A stretch of DNA of 64,000 bases from Streptomyces sp. NBC_00536. GTDB taxonomy: Bacteria; Actinomycetota; Actinomycetes; Streptomycetales; Streptomycetaceae. The translations under genes and the position numbers were made by a program. Each line of letters starts with the position of its first letter. Within the stretch, counting starts at the first letter, position 1. Shown here one piece after another: positions 37,563 to 45,668 of this stretch. The stretch covers positions 434,001 to 498,000 of the forward strand of contig NZ_CP107819.1 of the NCBI RefSeq assembly GCF_036346295.1, read 5' to 3'. The notes under the pieces are model-generated. The model was not told where the DNA came from. It saw only the letters and a list, made by a program, of their open reading frames with translations, and ran no database searches.

Positions 37563-37579
37563 GGCGGATCGGCCCCTTT

Positions 37580-37606
37580 CAACAGGGTCGGGCGAGCGGC
37601 CTGTTG
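37580..37606. promoter_or_regulatory. Inverted repeat CAACAGG...CCTGTTG
   Basis: Perfect 7-bp arms at 37580-37586 and 37600-37606, 18 bp upstream of the binding-protein start. It could be an operator or a leader hairpin of the sugar operon. Confidence 0.45.
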
Positions 37607-37645
37607 GAGGTCCGGGGGCCGCCTTTCGGCCGCCCCGTCGCTTCC

Positions 37646-37675
37646 AGGCCTTAATTTAGGACGTGAGTTAAGCCT
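37646..37675. promoter_or_regulatory. Probable ROK operator in the divergent promoter
   Basis: Arms AGGCCTTAA (37646-37654) and TTAAGCCT (37668-37675) in an AT-rich patch otherwise absent from the gap. ROK repressors of Streptomyces bind TTAA-containing inverted repeats at such positions. Confidence 0.5.
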
Positions 37676-37745
37676 CGGGAAAGGGTCGCGTCAAGGGGTC
37701 GCGCAAGGGTATGTTGCGAATCGTTGTCAGGGCGGAAGGAGCCAC

Positions 37746-39041
37746 ATGACGGGCAGTCACGGACGTACGGTGCGGGACCTGCGGCGCGGCAACCGCAGCG
37801 CCGTGCTGCAGCGGTTGTACTTCGGCGGACCCATGAGCCGCCAGGAGCTGGGCCCGGTCACCGGACTCAGCTCCGGATCCGTCAGCAACGTGGTCGGCGA
37901 ACTGGTCGCCGACGGCCTGCTGGAGGAAGCGGGCATCGTCGACTCCGACGGCGGCCGGCCGCGCACCCTGCTCCGGGTGGCGCCCGGCAGCGCCCACATG
38001 ATCGGGGTCGACGTCGGCGAAACCCGGGTCCGGGTCGAGCTGTTCGACCTGACCCTCACCGAACTCGCCCGCACCGAACTCCCGTTGCTGCCGCGCGGCT
38101 GCTACGACGTCGGGCCCATCGTCGACCACATCCGCACCGGCATCGCCGCCGTCCTCGCCGAGGCGGGCGTCGGTACGGACCGGCTCCTGGGCGTCGGCAT
38201 CGGCGTCCCCGGCATCATCGAGCGCGGCGCGCCCGGCGGCACCGTGGTGCACGGCCAGACCATCGGCTGGGACGCGGTCCCGTTGGAGGCCCTGCTGCGC
38301 GCCACCGGGGCCGTGCCCGAGGAGGTCCCGTACCTCATCGACAACGGCGCCCGCACCCTCGGCCAGGCGGAGATGTGGTTCGGGGCGGGGCGCGGGGCGC
38401 GCGAGGCCGTCGTCGTCCTGTTCGGCTCCGGCGTGGGCGCCAGCCTGGTCACCGACGGCTCCCCCGAGGGCGGTTCCACCGACGGCACCCCGCTGGAGTG
38501 GGGCCACCTGACGGTGTCGGTGCGCGGGCGGCGCTGCCGGTGCGGCGCCCTGGGCTGCCTGGAGGCGTACACCGGGGCCGAATCGCTGCTGGCCCGGTGG
38601 GCGGAGCGGGGCGGCGGCGCCGGGGAGGTCCAGGACGAGGAGGAGGCCCTCGCGGTGCTGCTCGCGCACTCCACGGCCGGGGACCCGGTGGCCGTGGACG
38701 TCCTGGAGGAGACCGCCGAGTACCTGGGCGCCGGACTGTCCGACCTCATCAACCTCTTCCAGCCCGAGCGGATCCTGATCGGCGGCTGGGCGGGGCTGAT
38801 GCTGGGCCCGCACATCCTGCCCTCGGTCCGCGCACACGCCCGGCGCCACTCGCTGCGCCACCCCGCCGACCGGGTCACCATCGACCTCGGCTCACTGGGC
38901 CCGGACGCGGTCACCGTGGGCGCCGCCACCCTGCCCCTGTCGGCCTTCTTCACCACGGGCGGCCGCCGCCCCGCCCCCGCTCCCCCGGCCGAACCCCCGG
39001 GCTGGCACGCCTCCCTGGCCACGCGGGGCGGGAGCCGCTGA
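37746..39041 (+). CDS. ROK-family transcriptional repressor
   Basis: A 431-residue regulator. The N-terminal winged helix (MSRQELGPVTGLSSGSVSNV, then DGLLEEAG) binds DNA. The rest is a ROK sugar-kinase-like fold with GVDVGETRVRVELFD and the zinc motif CRCGALGCLEAY. The strand IGVDVGET lacks a full kinase ATP loop, as is usual for regulators. It is divergent from the sugar importer and beta-glucosidase operon and most likely represses it until a sugar ligand binds. The ATG follows GGAAGGAG. A candidate operator lies between 37646 and 37675. Confidence 0.93.
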   Translation: MTGSHGRTVRDLRRGNRSAVLQRLYFGGPMSRQELGPVTGLSSGSVSNVVGELVADGLLEEAGIVDSDGGRPRTLLRVAPGSAHMIGVDVGETRVRVELFDLTLTELARTELPLLPRGCYDVGPIVDHIRTGIAAVLAEAGVGTDRLLGVGIGVPGIIERGAPGGTVVHGQTIGWDAVPLEALLRATGAVPEEVPYLIDNGARTLGQAEMWFGAGRGAREAVVVLFGSGVGASLVTDGSPEGGSTDGTPLEWGHLTVSVRGRRCRCGALGCLEAYTGAESLLARWAERGGGAGEVQDEEEALAVLLAHSTAGDPVAVDVLEETAEYLGAGLSDLINLFQPERILIGGWAGLMLGPHILPSVRAHARRHSLRHPADRVTIDLGSLGPDAVTVGAATLPLSAFFTTGGRRPAPAPPAEPPGWHASLATRGGSR

Positions 39042-39051
39042 CGGGCCTTCC

Positions 39052-39819
39052 TCAGGGCGCGGGACGGGCCCGGGGCGCCCGGGCCGCGCGGGTCGCCGCC
39101 AGGGCGACCACGAGCAGCAGCAGGGTCGCCAGTACGAGCGCCGGGCGCGGCCCGTGTCCGAGGGTGAGCGCGCCGCCCGTCAACGCCCCGGCGAGCAGGG
39201 TCAGTACGGTGACCAGACGGCGTACCGAGGCCGGACCCCAGCGGTCGGCGGCGAGCCCGGCCAGCGCCCGGGTGACGACCGTGGTGGTCAGGTCGGGCAC
39301 GCCGAGCCGGTGCACGACCCCGTTCTGCAGGCCCATGCCGAGGGCCAGCGGGACGATGACGGCGAGCTGCCCGGCGCCGCCCTCCCGGGTCGCGAGCGCC
39401 GCACCCACCAAGGCGGCCTGCACGGCCACCAACGGGCCGGCCAGACCCGCGGCCTCCCTCGTCCGGCGCAGCCTCCCGGCCACCAGCGCCCCGGCGAGGA
39501 AGGCGGCCAGGGCCACCGCGGAGGCCTCCGCGGACAGGGTGCGGTCCCCGGCGAGCGCGAAGCCGAGGAAGACGACGTTCCCGGTCATGTTCGCGACGAA
39601 GACGTGGTCGAGCCCGAGGAAGCTGACCGCGTCGACCAGTCCGCTGACGAAGGTCAGGACGATCAGCAGCGGGGGCAGCACCCCGTGCGGGTTCCCCGCG
39701 CCCGCGTCCCCTCCCGCCGGACCGGGGGCCGGGCCGGGCGGGAACAGCAGGTCGCCCAGTATGCGCAGCGCCCCGCGACGCGCGGTGGCGGTCGGGCGGG
39801 GCGGCGGATCGGATTCCAT
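39052..39819 (-). CDS. DUF1275 (YoaK-type) membrane protein
   Basis: A 255-residue membrane protein. FVSGLVDAVSFLGLDHVFVANMTGN is here in parts (FVSGLVDAVSFLGL; FVANMTGNVVFLG), the signature of DUF1275. Six helices follow, including LAVIVPLALGMGLQNGVVHR with the conserved G-x-Q-N. Function unknown; a transporter role has been suggested for the family. It is convergent with the ROK gene (10 bp apart). The ATG has GAGGGAG upstream. Confidence 0.9.
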   Translation of the reverse strand: MESDPPPRPTATARRGALRILGDLLFPPGPAPGPAGGDAGAGNPHGVLPPLLIVLTFVSGLVDAVSFLGLDHVFVANMTGNVVFLGFALAGDRTLSAEASAVALAAFLAGALVAGRLRRTREAAGLAGPLVAVQAALVGAALATREGGAGQLAVIVPLALGMGLQNGVVHRLGVPDLTTTVVTRALAGLAADRWGPASVRRLVTVLTLLAGALTGGALTLGHGPRPALVLATLLLLVVALAATRAARAPRARPAP

Positions 39820-39873
39820 GCGCGCACTCCCTCAGGATCTGCGGCCGAGCCGCCGACGGGGGAATCGTACTGA

Positions 39874-40056
39874 TCAGCGGTGCGCTCCGGGGTCAGCGAC
39901 TCCCGGCGGGGATTGCCGACGCGGTGCGGGCCGCCTCGCTGGCGGAGCGTTGGCGCCCCTGACAGAGTCCCCGTTCTCATGGTGTTCCGGGTCACGGTTG
40001 AAGTCGCCCATGACGGTCCACGCGCGGCCCGCTGAGGTCGCTTGGTGAGCATGCAC
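39874..40056 (-). pseudogene. Fragment of an endonuclease/exonuclease/phosphatase gene
   Basis: A 60-codon frame starting at a GTG has near its start SAGRAWTVMGDFNRDPEH, containing the GDFNR catalytic motif of EEP nucleases (CdtB-like in wording). The rest of such an enzyme, about 250 residues, is absent, and the sequence soon becomes a Pro/Arg-rich string. It is most likely a decayed remnant left by deletion in the 281-bp gap between the DUF1275 and LacI genes. No expression signal is seen. Confidence 0.5.
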
Positions 40057-40100
40057 GACCTCGCCGCGGGTCTGGGCGCCCGGGATCGGCCGTCGCCAGG

Positions 40101-41207
40101 TCAGGCCGAATCCCGGACGACCAGCCGCGGCTCGAACAGCACCGGCGTGGCGGCTTCCACCGCGGTCCCGACCGCCGGCGCAGCCGCCACGGGAGCCGCC
40201 ACGGCGTCGAGCAGCAGCCGGACCATCTCCGCCGCCATGTCCTCCACCGGCTGGCGTACGGTCGTCAGCCGCGGGCGGCAGGACAGGGCGGCGCTGGAGT
40301 CGTCGAAGCCGACGACGGCCACGTCGTCCGGGATCCGCCGGCCGTGCTCGCGCAGCACCAGGCAGGCGCCCTGGGCCATCAGGTCGTTGGCCGCGAACAC
40401 CCCGTCCAGGTCCGGGTGTTCGGCGAGCAGCCGGAGCATGGCCCCTTCACCGCCCTCGACCGTGAAGTCCGCCCCGGCGACCGCGAGCGGCGGCCGCCCG
40501 GTCGCCCCGAGGGCCTCCGCGCAGCCCGCCACCCGCTCCCGGCTCGCCGGTACGCCGGCGGGCCCCGCGATGACCGCGATGCGGCGGCGGCCGCCCGCCA
40601 GCAGGTGCCCGGCCGCGAGCGCGCCGCCGTCCCGGTGCCGCAGGTCCACCGACGGCAGGGGCACGTCCGGTTCGGGCCGCGCGAACAGGACGGCGGGCAG
40701 TCCGGCCCGCGCGAGCAGTCCCGGCAGCGGGTCGTGCGGGTGGGTGGAGACCAACAGGGCTCCGTCCGCGCCACCTTGGGCGAGGTAAGCGACCAACTCT
40801 GCCCGGTCCGCGTCCGTTTCGGCGCACATCAGTACCGGATGCACCCCGCGCGGGCGCAGCGCGCGCACCACGCCGCTGACCACCCGGCCGAAGAAGGGGT
40901 CCTGGAAGACCCGGGCCGCGAACTCGTCCGGTGTGTCCGTGCCCGCCCCGGAGACCACCAGCGCGACCGCCCCGGCCCGCCGGGTCACCAGGGAGCGGGC
41001 GGCCCGGTTGGGCACGTACCCGGTGGCGTCCACCGCGCGCTGGACGGCCTGCCGGATCGCGGGATCCACGTTGCGGATGCCGTTGACCACGCGGGACACG
41101 GTGGCGCGGGACACCCCGGCGGCCCGGGCGACGTCCTCCAGGGTCGGCGCGGCGCCCGCGCCCGACCCCGCGCCACCGCTCCCGCCCGTGTGCCGCCCCG
41201 TGTCCAT
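40101..41207 (-). CDS. LacI-family transcriptional repressor
   Basis: A 368-residue regulator. The helix-turn-helix and hinge read LEDVARAAGVSRATVSRVVN near residue 23, then GYVPNRAARSLVTRR. The periplasmic-binding-like sensor domain follows (AVALVVSGAG, GADGALLVSTHPHD, DDVAVVGFDDS). It lies 37 bp downstream of the GH3 gene on the same strand, so the two are probably cotranscribed. It likely binds the palindrome at 43768-43783 and represses the pair, being released by a sugar. The same operator is in front of the DUF1996 gene, so it may control that too. The ATG at 41207 is preceded by a Gly/Ala-rich start of about 20 codons. Confidence 0.93.
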   Translation of the reverse strand: MDTGRHTGGSGGAGSGAGAAPTLEDVARAAGVSRATVSRVVNGIRNVDPAIRQAVQRAVDATGYVPNRAARSLVTRRAGAVALVVSGAGTDTPDEFAARVFQDPFFGRVVSGVVRALRPRGVHPVLMCAETDADRAELVAYLAQGGADGALLVSTHPHDPLPGLLARAGLPAVLFARPEPDVPLPSVDLRHRDGGALAAGHLLAGGRRRIAVIAGPAGVPASRERVAGCAEALGATGRPPLAVAGADFTVEGGEGAMLRLLAEHPDLDGVFAANDLMAQGACLVLREHGRRIPDDVAVVGFDDSSAALSCRPRLTTVRQPVEDMAAEMVRLLLDAVAAPVAAAPAVGTAVEAATPVLFEPRLVVRDSA

Positions 41208-41244
41208 GGCGGCACTGTATCTCCCGGTCCGGGCCGGCCCGCGC

Positions 41245-43734
41245 CTACACCTCCAGCACGGTCCGGAGCGGCAGGTCGCCCGCCGTCGGTCCGGCGAGCA
41301 CCTCGTACCCGCCCGGTTCCGTGACCCAGGTCCCGGCCGCCGGGGACCAGTACTGGAGGGCGCGCTCGGGGATCCGTACCACCGCCGTCACCCGCTCCCC
41401 CGGGCCGGCCTCGGCGGCGGCCCAGCCCGCGAGCCAGCGCGCCGGGCGGTCCACGGCCGAGCCGGGGCGGGCCAGGTACAGCTGGACCACCTGACGGCCG
41501 TACCGCGCCCCGGTGTTGCGCAGGGTCACCATGAACTCGACGGTGTCCGTGGCCTGTTCGGCCGGGGAACGGTCCAGACTCTCGAAGTTCCAGTCCGTGT
41601 AGCCGAGTCCGTGCCCGAACCAGTACACGGGCGCGCGGCCGGTGCGCAGCCAGGCGCGGTGGCCGATGTGCAGCCCCTCGGCGTACGGGAGTCGGCCGTC
41701 GGCGTCGGGGCGGGTGTCCCGGACCGGGGCGTCGGCGAGGACGGCGGGCCAGGTGGTCGGGAGGCGGCCGCCCGGTTCGCGCCGGCCGAGGAGGACGTCG
41801 GCGAGCCCGCCGCCCGCCTCCTGCCCCGGGAACCAGGACAGCAGCACGGCGCCCGCGTCCGCGCGCCAGGGCAGCTCGACGGGCCCGCCCGCCTGGACGA
41901 CGACCGCCGTGCGCGGGTTGGCGCGCAGCACCGCCCGCACCAACTCGTCCTGGGGCGGCGGGAGTCGCAGGTCGCCGCGGTCGCGTCCCTCGCACTCGGT
42001 GCCGTCGGTGGTGCCGACGACCACGACCACGGCGTCGGCCGCGCGCGCCGCGGCCCGCGCCGCCGCGAGCGCCTCGACCGGGTCCCGGGCGGGCGGCGCG
42101 GCGGCCAGGACGGTGGCCCGGCCGGTGCCGGGCGCGAGCCGACGGCGTGCGGACACCCGCACGTCCCGGCCTTCGGTGAGGTGGATCCGGGCGGTGTGGA
42201 GCGGGGGCCGGACGTGCACGACGGCCGGGTCGTCCGTCTCGGCCGGGAACTCGCCGTCGAGCAGATCCACTCCGTCCACGGTCAGCCGCATCCGCCCGAA
42301 GCCGCCCAGCCCGAGCGTCCAGACGCCGCTCACCGCAGGACGGAGTACGACGGCCAGCTCGACGGTGTCGGATCCGGGAGGGAGTTCGGGCTCCAGCACC
42401 CGGCCCGAGGGCACGCACACCGAGTGCAGGGTGACCCCCCGGGCGTCCAGGACGCGCGTGCGCACTCCCGGCTCACCCGTCTCCGGATCGCGGGAGAGCC
42501 CCCGCCCCACGGGCACCGGTCCCCCGTCGTGCGGGGCCGGGCCCGGGGCGTGCAGGACCCGCACCTGCGGGGGCAGCGCGGCCCGGATACCGTCGAGCGG
42601 GCTCACCACGGAGTGCGGGAACACCTCGGCGCTGCCGCCCCCTTGGACCCGCGGGTCCCCGGCGTGGGCGCCGATGACCGCGAGGGTGCGCAGCCGCCCC
42701 GCGTCGAACGGCAGTACCCCCCGGTTCTCCAGCAGCACGGCGCTGGCCGCCACGGCATCCCGCAACACCGCGGCCGCTCCCGTCGCCGCGGCCGCTTCCG
42801 TCGCCGCGGCCGATCCCGTCTCCGCGGGGCCCTGCGCTGCCGCACGGCCCCCGGGTGGGTTCAGGGCGCCGACCCGGGCCGCCAGGCGCAGCAGGCGGCG
42901 GGTCTTGTCGGCCACGGCCTCCTCCCGGACCCGGCCGGACCGTACCGCCCGGACCAGTTCCTCGCCCCACGGACCGCAGGGCCCCGGCATCGCGAGGTCC
43001 TGGGCGGCCGCCCCGGCGGCGGCCGTCGAGCGGACCGCGCCCCAGTCGGAGACCACGGCCCCGTCGAATCCCCACTCCCCCTTCAACGGCTCGGCGAGCA
43101 GGCAACTCTCGCTCATGGTGGTGCCGTTGACCCCGTTGTACGCCGACATCACCAGCCAGACCCCGGCCCGCACGGCCAGCTCGAACGGCGCCAGGTACAG
43201 CTCGCGCAGCACGCGCTCGTCGATCCGGGCGTCCAGGGTCAGCCGGCCGGTCTCCGAGTCGTTGGCGACGTAGTGCTTCGCGGTGGCCGCGACACCCCGG
43301 GACTGGATGCCCCGGATCAGCGCGGCTCCGGTGCGACCGGCCAGTAGCGGATCCTCGGAGAAGCACTCGAAGTGCCGTCCGGCGAGGGGGCCGCGGTGCA
43401 GGTTGAGCGTGGGGGCGAGCAGGACGTGGACGCCCTTGCGCCGGGCCTCGTCGCCGAGGAGCGCGCCGAGGCGGCGTACCCGGTCCTCGTCCCAGAGCGC
43501 GGCGAGCGCACTCGCCGAGGGCAGCAGGGCGGAGGTGTCGCGCTCGTCCCAGCCGGGGCCGCGCACTCCGGCCGGTCCGTCCGAGAAGACCATCTCCCGC
43601 AGCCCGACGGCGGGTTCGGCGGCGGTCCGCCAGGTGTCCGCGCCGGTCAGCAGCCGCACCTTCTGCCGCAGGTCCAGCTTGTCCGCCAGCAGTCGCACGC
43701 ATTCCTCGCCGTCACCACCACCACCGCCGCGCAT
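41245..43734 (-). CDS. GH3 glycoside hydrolase with a PA14-like insert
   Basis: An 829-residue enzyme without signal peptide. The GH3 N-terminal barrel shows FSDGPAGVRG, LLAPTLNLHR, AKHYVANDSE and the nucleophile Asp in VVSDWGAVRS. The second, alpha/beta domain carries VVVVGTTDGTECEGRDR, and between its two parts an insertion (residues about 400-560, including VVHVRPPLHTARIHL) looks like a PA14 carbohydrate-binding module. A fibronectin-like domain ends the protein (VVQLYLARPGSAV). I use the ATG at 43734, after GAAGGGG. An Ala-rich stretch (AATEAAAATGAAA) marks a linker. It probably cleaves beta-glucosides or xylosides in the cytoplasm. Confidence 0.93.
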   Translation of the reverse strand: MRGGGGGDGEECVRLLADKLDLRQKVRLLTGADTWRTAAEPAVGLREMVFSDGPAGVRGPGWDERDTSALLPSASALAALWDEDRVRRLGALLGDEARRKGVHVLLAPTLNLHRGPLAGRHFECFSEDPLLAGRTGAALIRGIQSRGVAATAKHYVANDSETGRLTLDARIDERVLRELYLAPFELAVRAGVWLVMSAYNGVNGTTMSESCLLAEPLKGEWGFDGAVVSDWGAVRSTAAAGAAAQDLAMPGPCGPWGEELVRAVRSGRVREEAVADKTRRLLRLAARVGALNPPGGRAAAQGPAETGSAAATEAAAATGAAAVLRDAVAASAVLLENRGVLPFDAGRLRTLAVIGAHAGDPRVQGGGSAEVFPHSVVSPLDGIRAALPPQVRVLHAPGPAPHDGGPVPVGRGLSRDPETGEPGVRTRVLDARGVTLHSVCVPSGRVLEPELPPGSDTVELAVVLRPAVSGVWTLGLGGFGRMRLTVDGVDLLDGEFPAETDDPAVVHVRPPLHTARIHLTEGRDVRVSARRRLAPGTGRATVLAAAPPARDPVEALAAARAAARAADAVVVVVGTTDGTECEGRDRGDLRLPPPQDELVRAVLRANPRTAVVVQAGGPVELPWRADAGAVLLSWFPGQEAGGGLADVLLGRREPGGRLPTTWPAVLADAPVRDTRPDADGRLPYAEGLHIGHRAWLRTGRAPVYWFGHGLGYTDWNFESLDRSPAEQATDTVEFMVTLRNTGARYGRQVVQLYLARPGSAVDRPARWLAGWAAAEAGPGERVTAVVRIPERALQYWSPAAGTWVTEPGGYEVLAGPTAGDLPLRTVLEV

Positions 43735-43767
43735 GCGGGCCCCTTCACGTCGGATCGCCGGGTTCTC

Positions 43768-43783
43768 GGGAGAGCGCTCTCCC
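43768..43783. promoter_or_regulatory. LacI-type operator before the GH3 gene
   Basis: A perfect 16-bp palindrome GGGAGAGCGCTCTCCC, 34 bp before the GH3 start, matching the site at 28039-28054 except at one base. Confidence 0.75.
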
Positions 43784-43939
43784 AGATGATCCCGGGCCCC
43801 TCCGGAGCCTGTCAACGGTGGTGAACACTCGGCGAGTTCGGAACGCCATGCGAACCGAGCGGCACGCCTCGGCGGCCGCTCGGTTCCCGCGCTGTTCCGG
43901 ATGAAGAGGTTTTCCCGGCGAAGTGGTGCTCCCGGGCGG

Positions 43940-44401
43940 TCAGTTCACCGTCACGGTCACGGTGGGCGACACGGCATCGCCGACCATCACCCGCAGTTGT
44001 TCCTTGCCCTTGTCCCGGAAGGTGTTGTCCAGGGAGTAGCTACTGCCCTGTTTCACGGTCGTACTCGCGTGCAGCGTCGTCCACTTGGTGCCGTACTTGT
44101 GCTGCAGCACCACCTTGGCGCCGATCGGCACGCCCTTCGTCCGGCCGGTGAAGGTGACCTTCCCGCCCGCCTTGACCGTGGTCGGGGTCGCCGTGAGGGT
44201 CACGGTGGCGGTCGATGTGGAGGCCGAGGCGGAGGCGGAGGGGCTCGGCTTGGGACTCGCGGCGGCGGAGGCGAAGGTACCGGCGGCTCCGGCCGCCAGC
44301 AAGGCCGCGGACAGCGCGCCGACGGCGGCCATCCGGACGCGGCGACCGCGCGGGCCGTACGCGCCGCGCGGGCCGCGCAGGTCACTCGGTGTGGCGTTCA
44401 C
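43940..44401 (-). CDS. Small secreted protein with an Ig-like domain
   Basis: A 153-residue protein. A basic start and hydrophobic core (MAAVGALSAALLAAGAAG) form a signal peptide. A Ser/Ala/Pro linker (SPKPSPSASASASTST) leads to one beta-sandwich domain of the bacterial Ig kind (TVTLTATPTTVKAGGKVTFTG, then WTTLHASTTVKQGSSYSL). Such domains support or decorate extracellular enzymes. Alone, it may be a surface or matrix protein. The GTG at 44401 follows GGGAGT. The gene lies between GH3 and the TPR operon, in line with neither. Confidence 0.8.
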   Translation of the reverse strand: MNATPSDLRGPRGAYGPRGRRVRMAAVGALSAALLAAGAAGTFASAAASPKPSPSASASASTSTATVTLTATPTTVKAGGKVTFTGRTKGVPIGAKVVLQHKYGTKWTTLHASTTVKQGSSYSLDNTFRDKGKEQLRVMVGDAVSPTVTVTVN

Positions 44402-44510
44402 ATTGGACTCCCGTCGTGACGGTCTCCCCCATGTGGAGCGAAAACACCCACAATGGGGCGATTCATGCGGGTTCGATGCTACGGACCTCCGCCGACGCGT
44501 GTCGACTCGA

Positions 44511-45668
44511 TCATGGCCGCCGGGACGGTGAGCGCCGGTTCAGTGCCGCTCGGCTGATCCAGTACGTGAGGATCAGCCCCCAGAAGACCGGGAAGGCCAG
44601 CCCGCCGACCAGTCCGGCGCCGAGCCCCGGAAGGGCCAGGACGACCACCGAGCACAGGGCCATCACCGCCACCGGCACGGCCATCGCGACCACCGGCGGG
44701 CAGGCGCGCGCGGTGAGCAGCATCGGGCGCCGCAGCCTCGGGGAGATCTTGCCGCGCTGCCACAGCACCCAGCCCGCCCACAGCCCCACGAGCAGCACCG
44801 CCACGGTCGCGGTGACGGCGGTCCGGGCGGTGTCTCCGGCGTCCTGCGGAGCCCGGGAGCCGATGGCGAGCACGAATCCGATCAGGGCGGGCCAGCGGGC
44901 TCCGGCCGCGACCCCCCAGGCCATGGCCTCCAGGTTGTGCCGGGCGTGCCGGTCGTCCCGGTCGAGGGCGGCGGAATCGACGAACCCCTCGGCGGCGCGG
45001 GTCCAGGCGGCGCGGCTGAACCAGCTGCGCCGCATGTGGAGCGTGGCCAGGTTGTTGTGGGCCTCGCTGTTCTCCGGATCGAGGCGGAGGGTGGTCTCGT
45101 AGGCGAGCCGGGCGGTGGCCCGGTCGCCGAGGCGGTGGGCGAGCAGTCCGACCATGAAGTGGGCCGCCGGGGCCTGGGGTTCCAGCTCGGTGGCGCGCCG
45201 GGCGGCGTCGTACGCCTCCTTGCGGCGGCCGCGCTGTCCACCCTGTTCCAGGACGACCGCGAGGCAGTGGTGGCCACCCCAGAAGAGCGGGCTGAGCGCG
45301 ATGCAGCGGTGCGCGGCCTGTTCGGCCTCGGCGAACCGGCCCAGCTTGGTGAGGGTGTCGACCCGTACGAGCCATGCGTAGGTGTCGTCGGGTGCGACGC
45401 GCAGGGCTTCGTCGACGCATCGCAGCGCGCCGGCCGGATCTCCGAGCGAGCGGCGGCAGCGGGCGAGCAGGATCAACGCCCTTCCGTCGTCGGGGTGTTC
45501 GGCCAGATGGGCGCCGACGAGCGCCGCGGCCTGCGCGAAGCGGCCGAGGTCGTGCAGTGCCTCGGCGCGGTCGAGGCCGCCGTCGCCGTCGGCCCGCTCC
45601 GCGCGGGGCGGCTCGTCGTGGGGCGCCTCGTCGTGGGGCGGGTCGGCTCGGGGCGGCTCGGCGCTCAT
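44511..45668 (-). CDS. TPR protein with C-terminal membrane helices (operon gene 3)
   Basis: A 385-residue protein. It begins with an acidic, repetitive Pro/His/Asp/Glu stretch (ADPPHDEAPHDEPP), then at least five tetratricopeptide repeats (for example GRFAQAAALVGAHLAEHPDD, NSEAHNNLATLHMRRSW), then three or four membrane helices in the last 130 residues (ALIGFVLAIG, VAVLLVGLWAGWVLW, VVALALPGLGAG-like segments). Its ATG overlaps the stop of the upstream TPR gene by 4 nt. Together with the AAA+ gene it forms a three-gene coupled operon. The TPRs probably hold partner proteins at the membrane for the ATPase. No homologue function is known to me. Confidence 0.85.
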   Translation of the reverse strand: MSAEPPRADPPHDEAPHDEPPRAERADGDGGLDRAEALHDLGRFAQAAALVGAHLAEHPDDGRALILLARCRRSLGDPAGALRCVDEALRVAPDDTYAWLVRVDTLTKLGRFAEAEQAAHRCIALSPLFWGGHHCLAVVLEQGGQRGRRKEAYDAARRATELEPQAPAAHFMVGLLAHRLGDRATARLAYETTLRLDPENSEAHNNLATLHMRRSWFSRAAWTRAAEGFVDSAALDRDDRHARHNLEAMAWGVAAGARWPALIGFVLAIGSRAPQDAGDTARTAVTATVAVLLVGLWAGWVLWQRGKISPRLRRPMLLTARACPPVVAMAVPVAVMALCSVVVLALPGLGAGLVGGLAFPVFWGLILTYWISRAALNRRSPSRRP

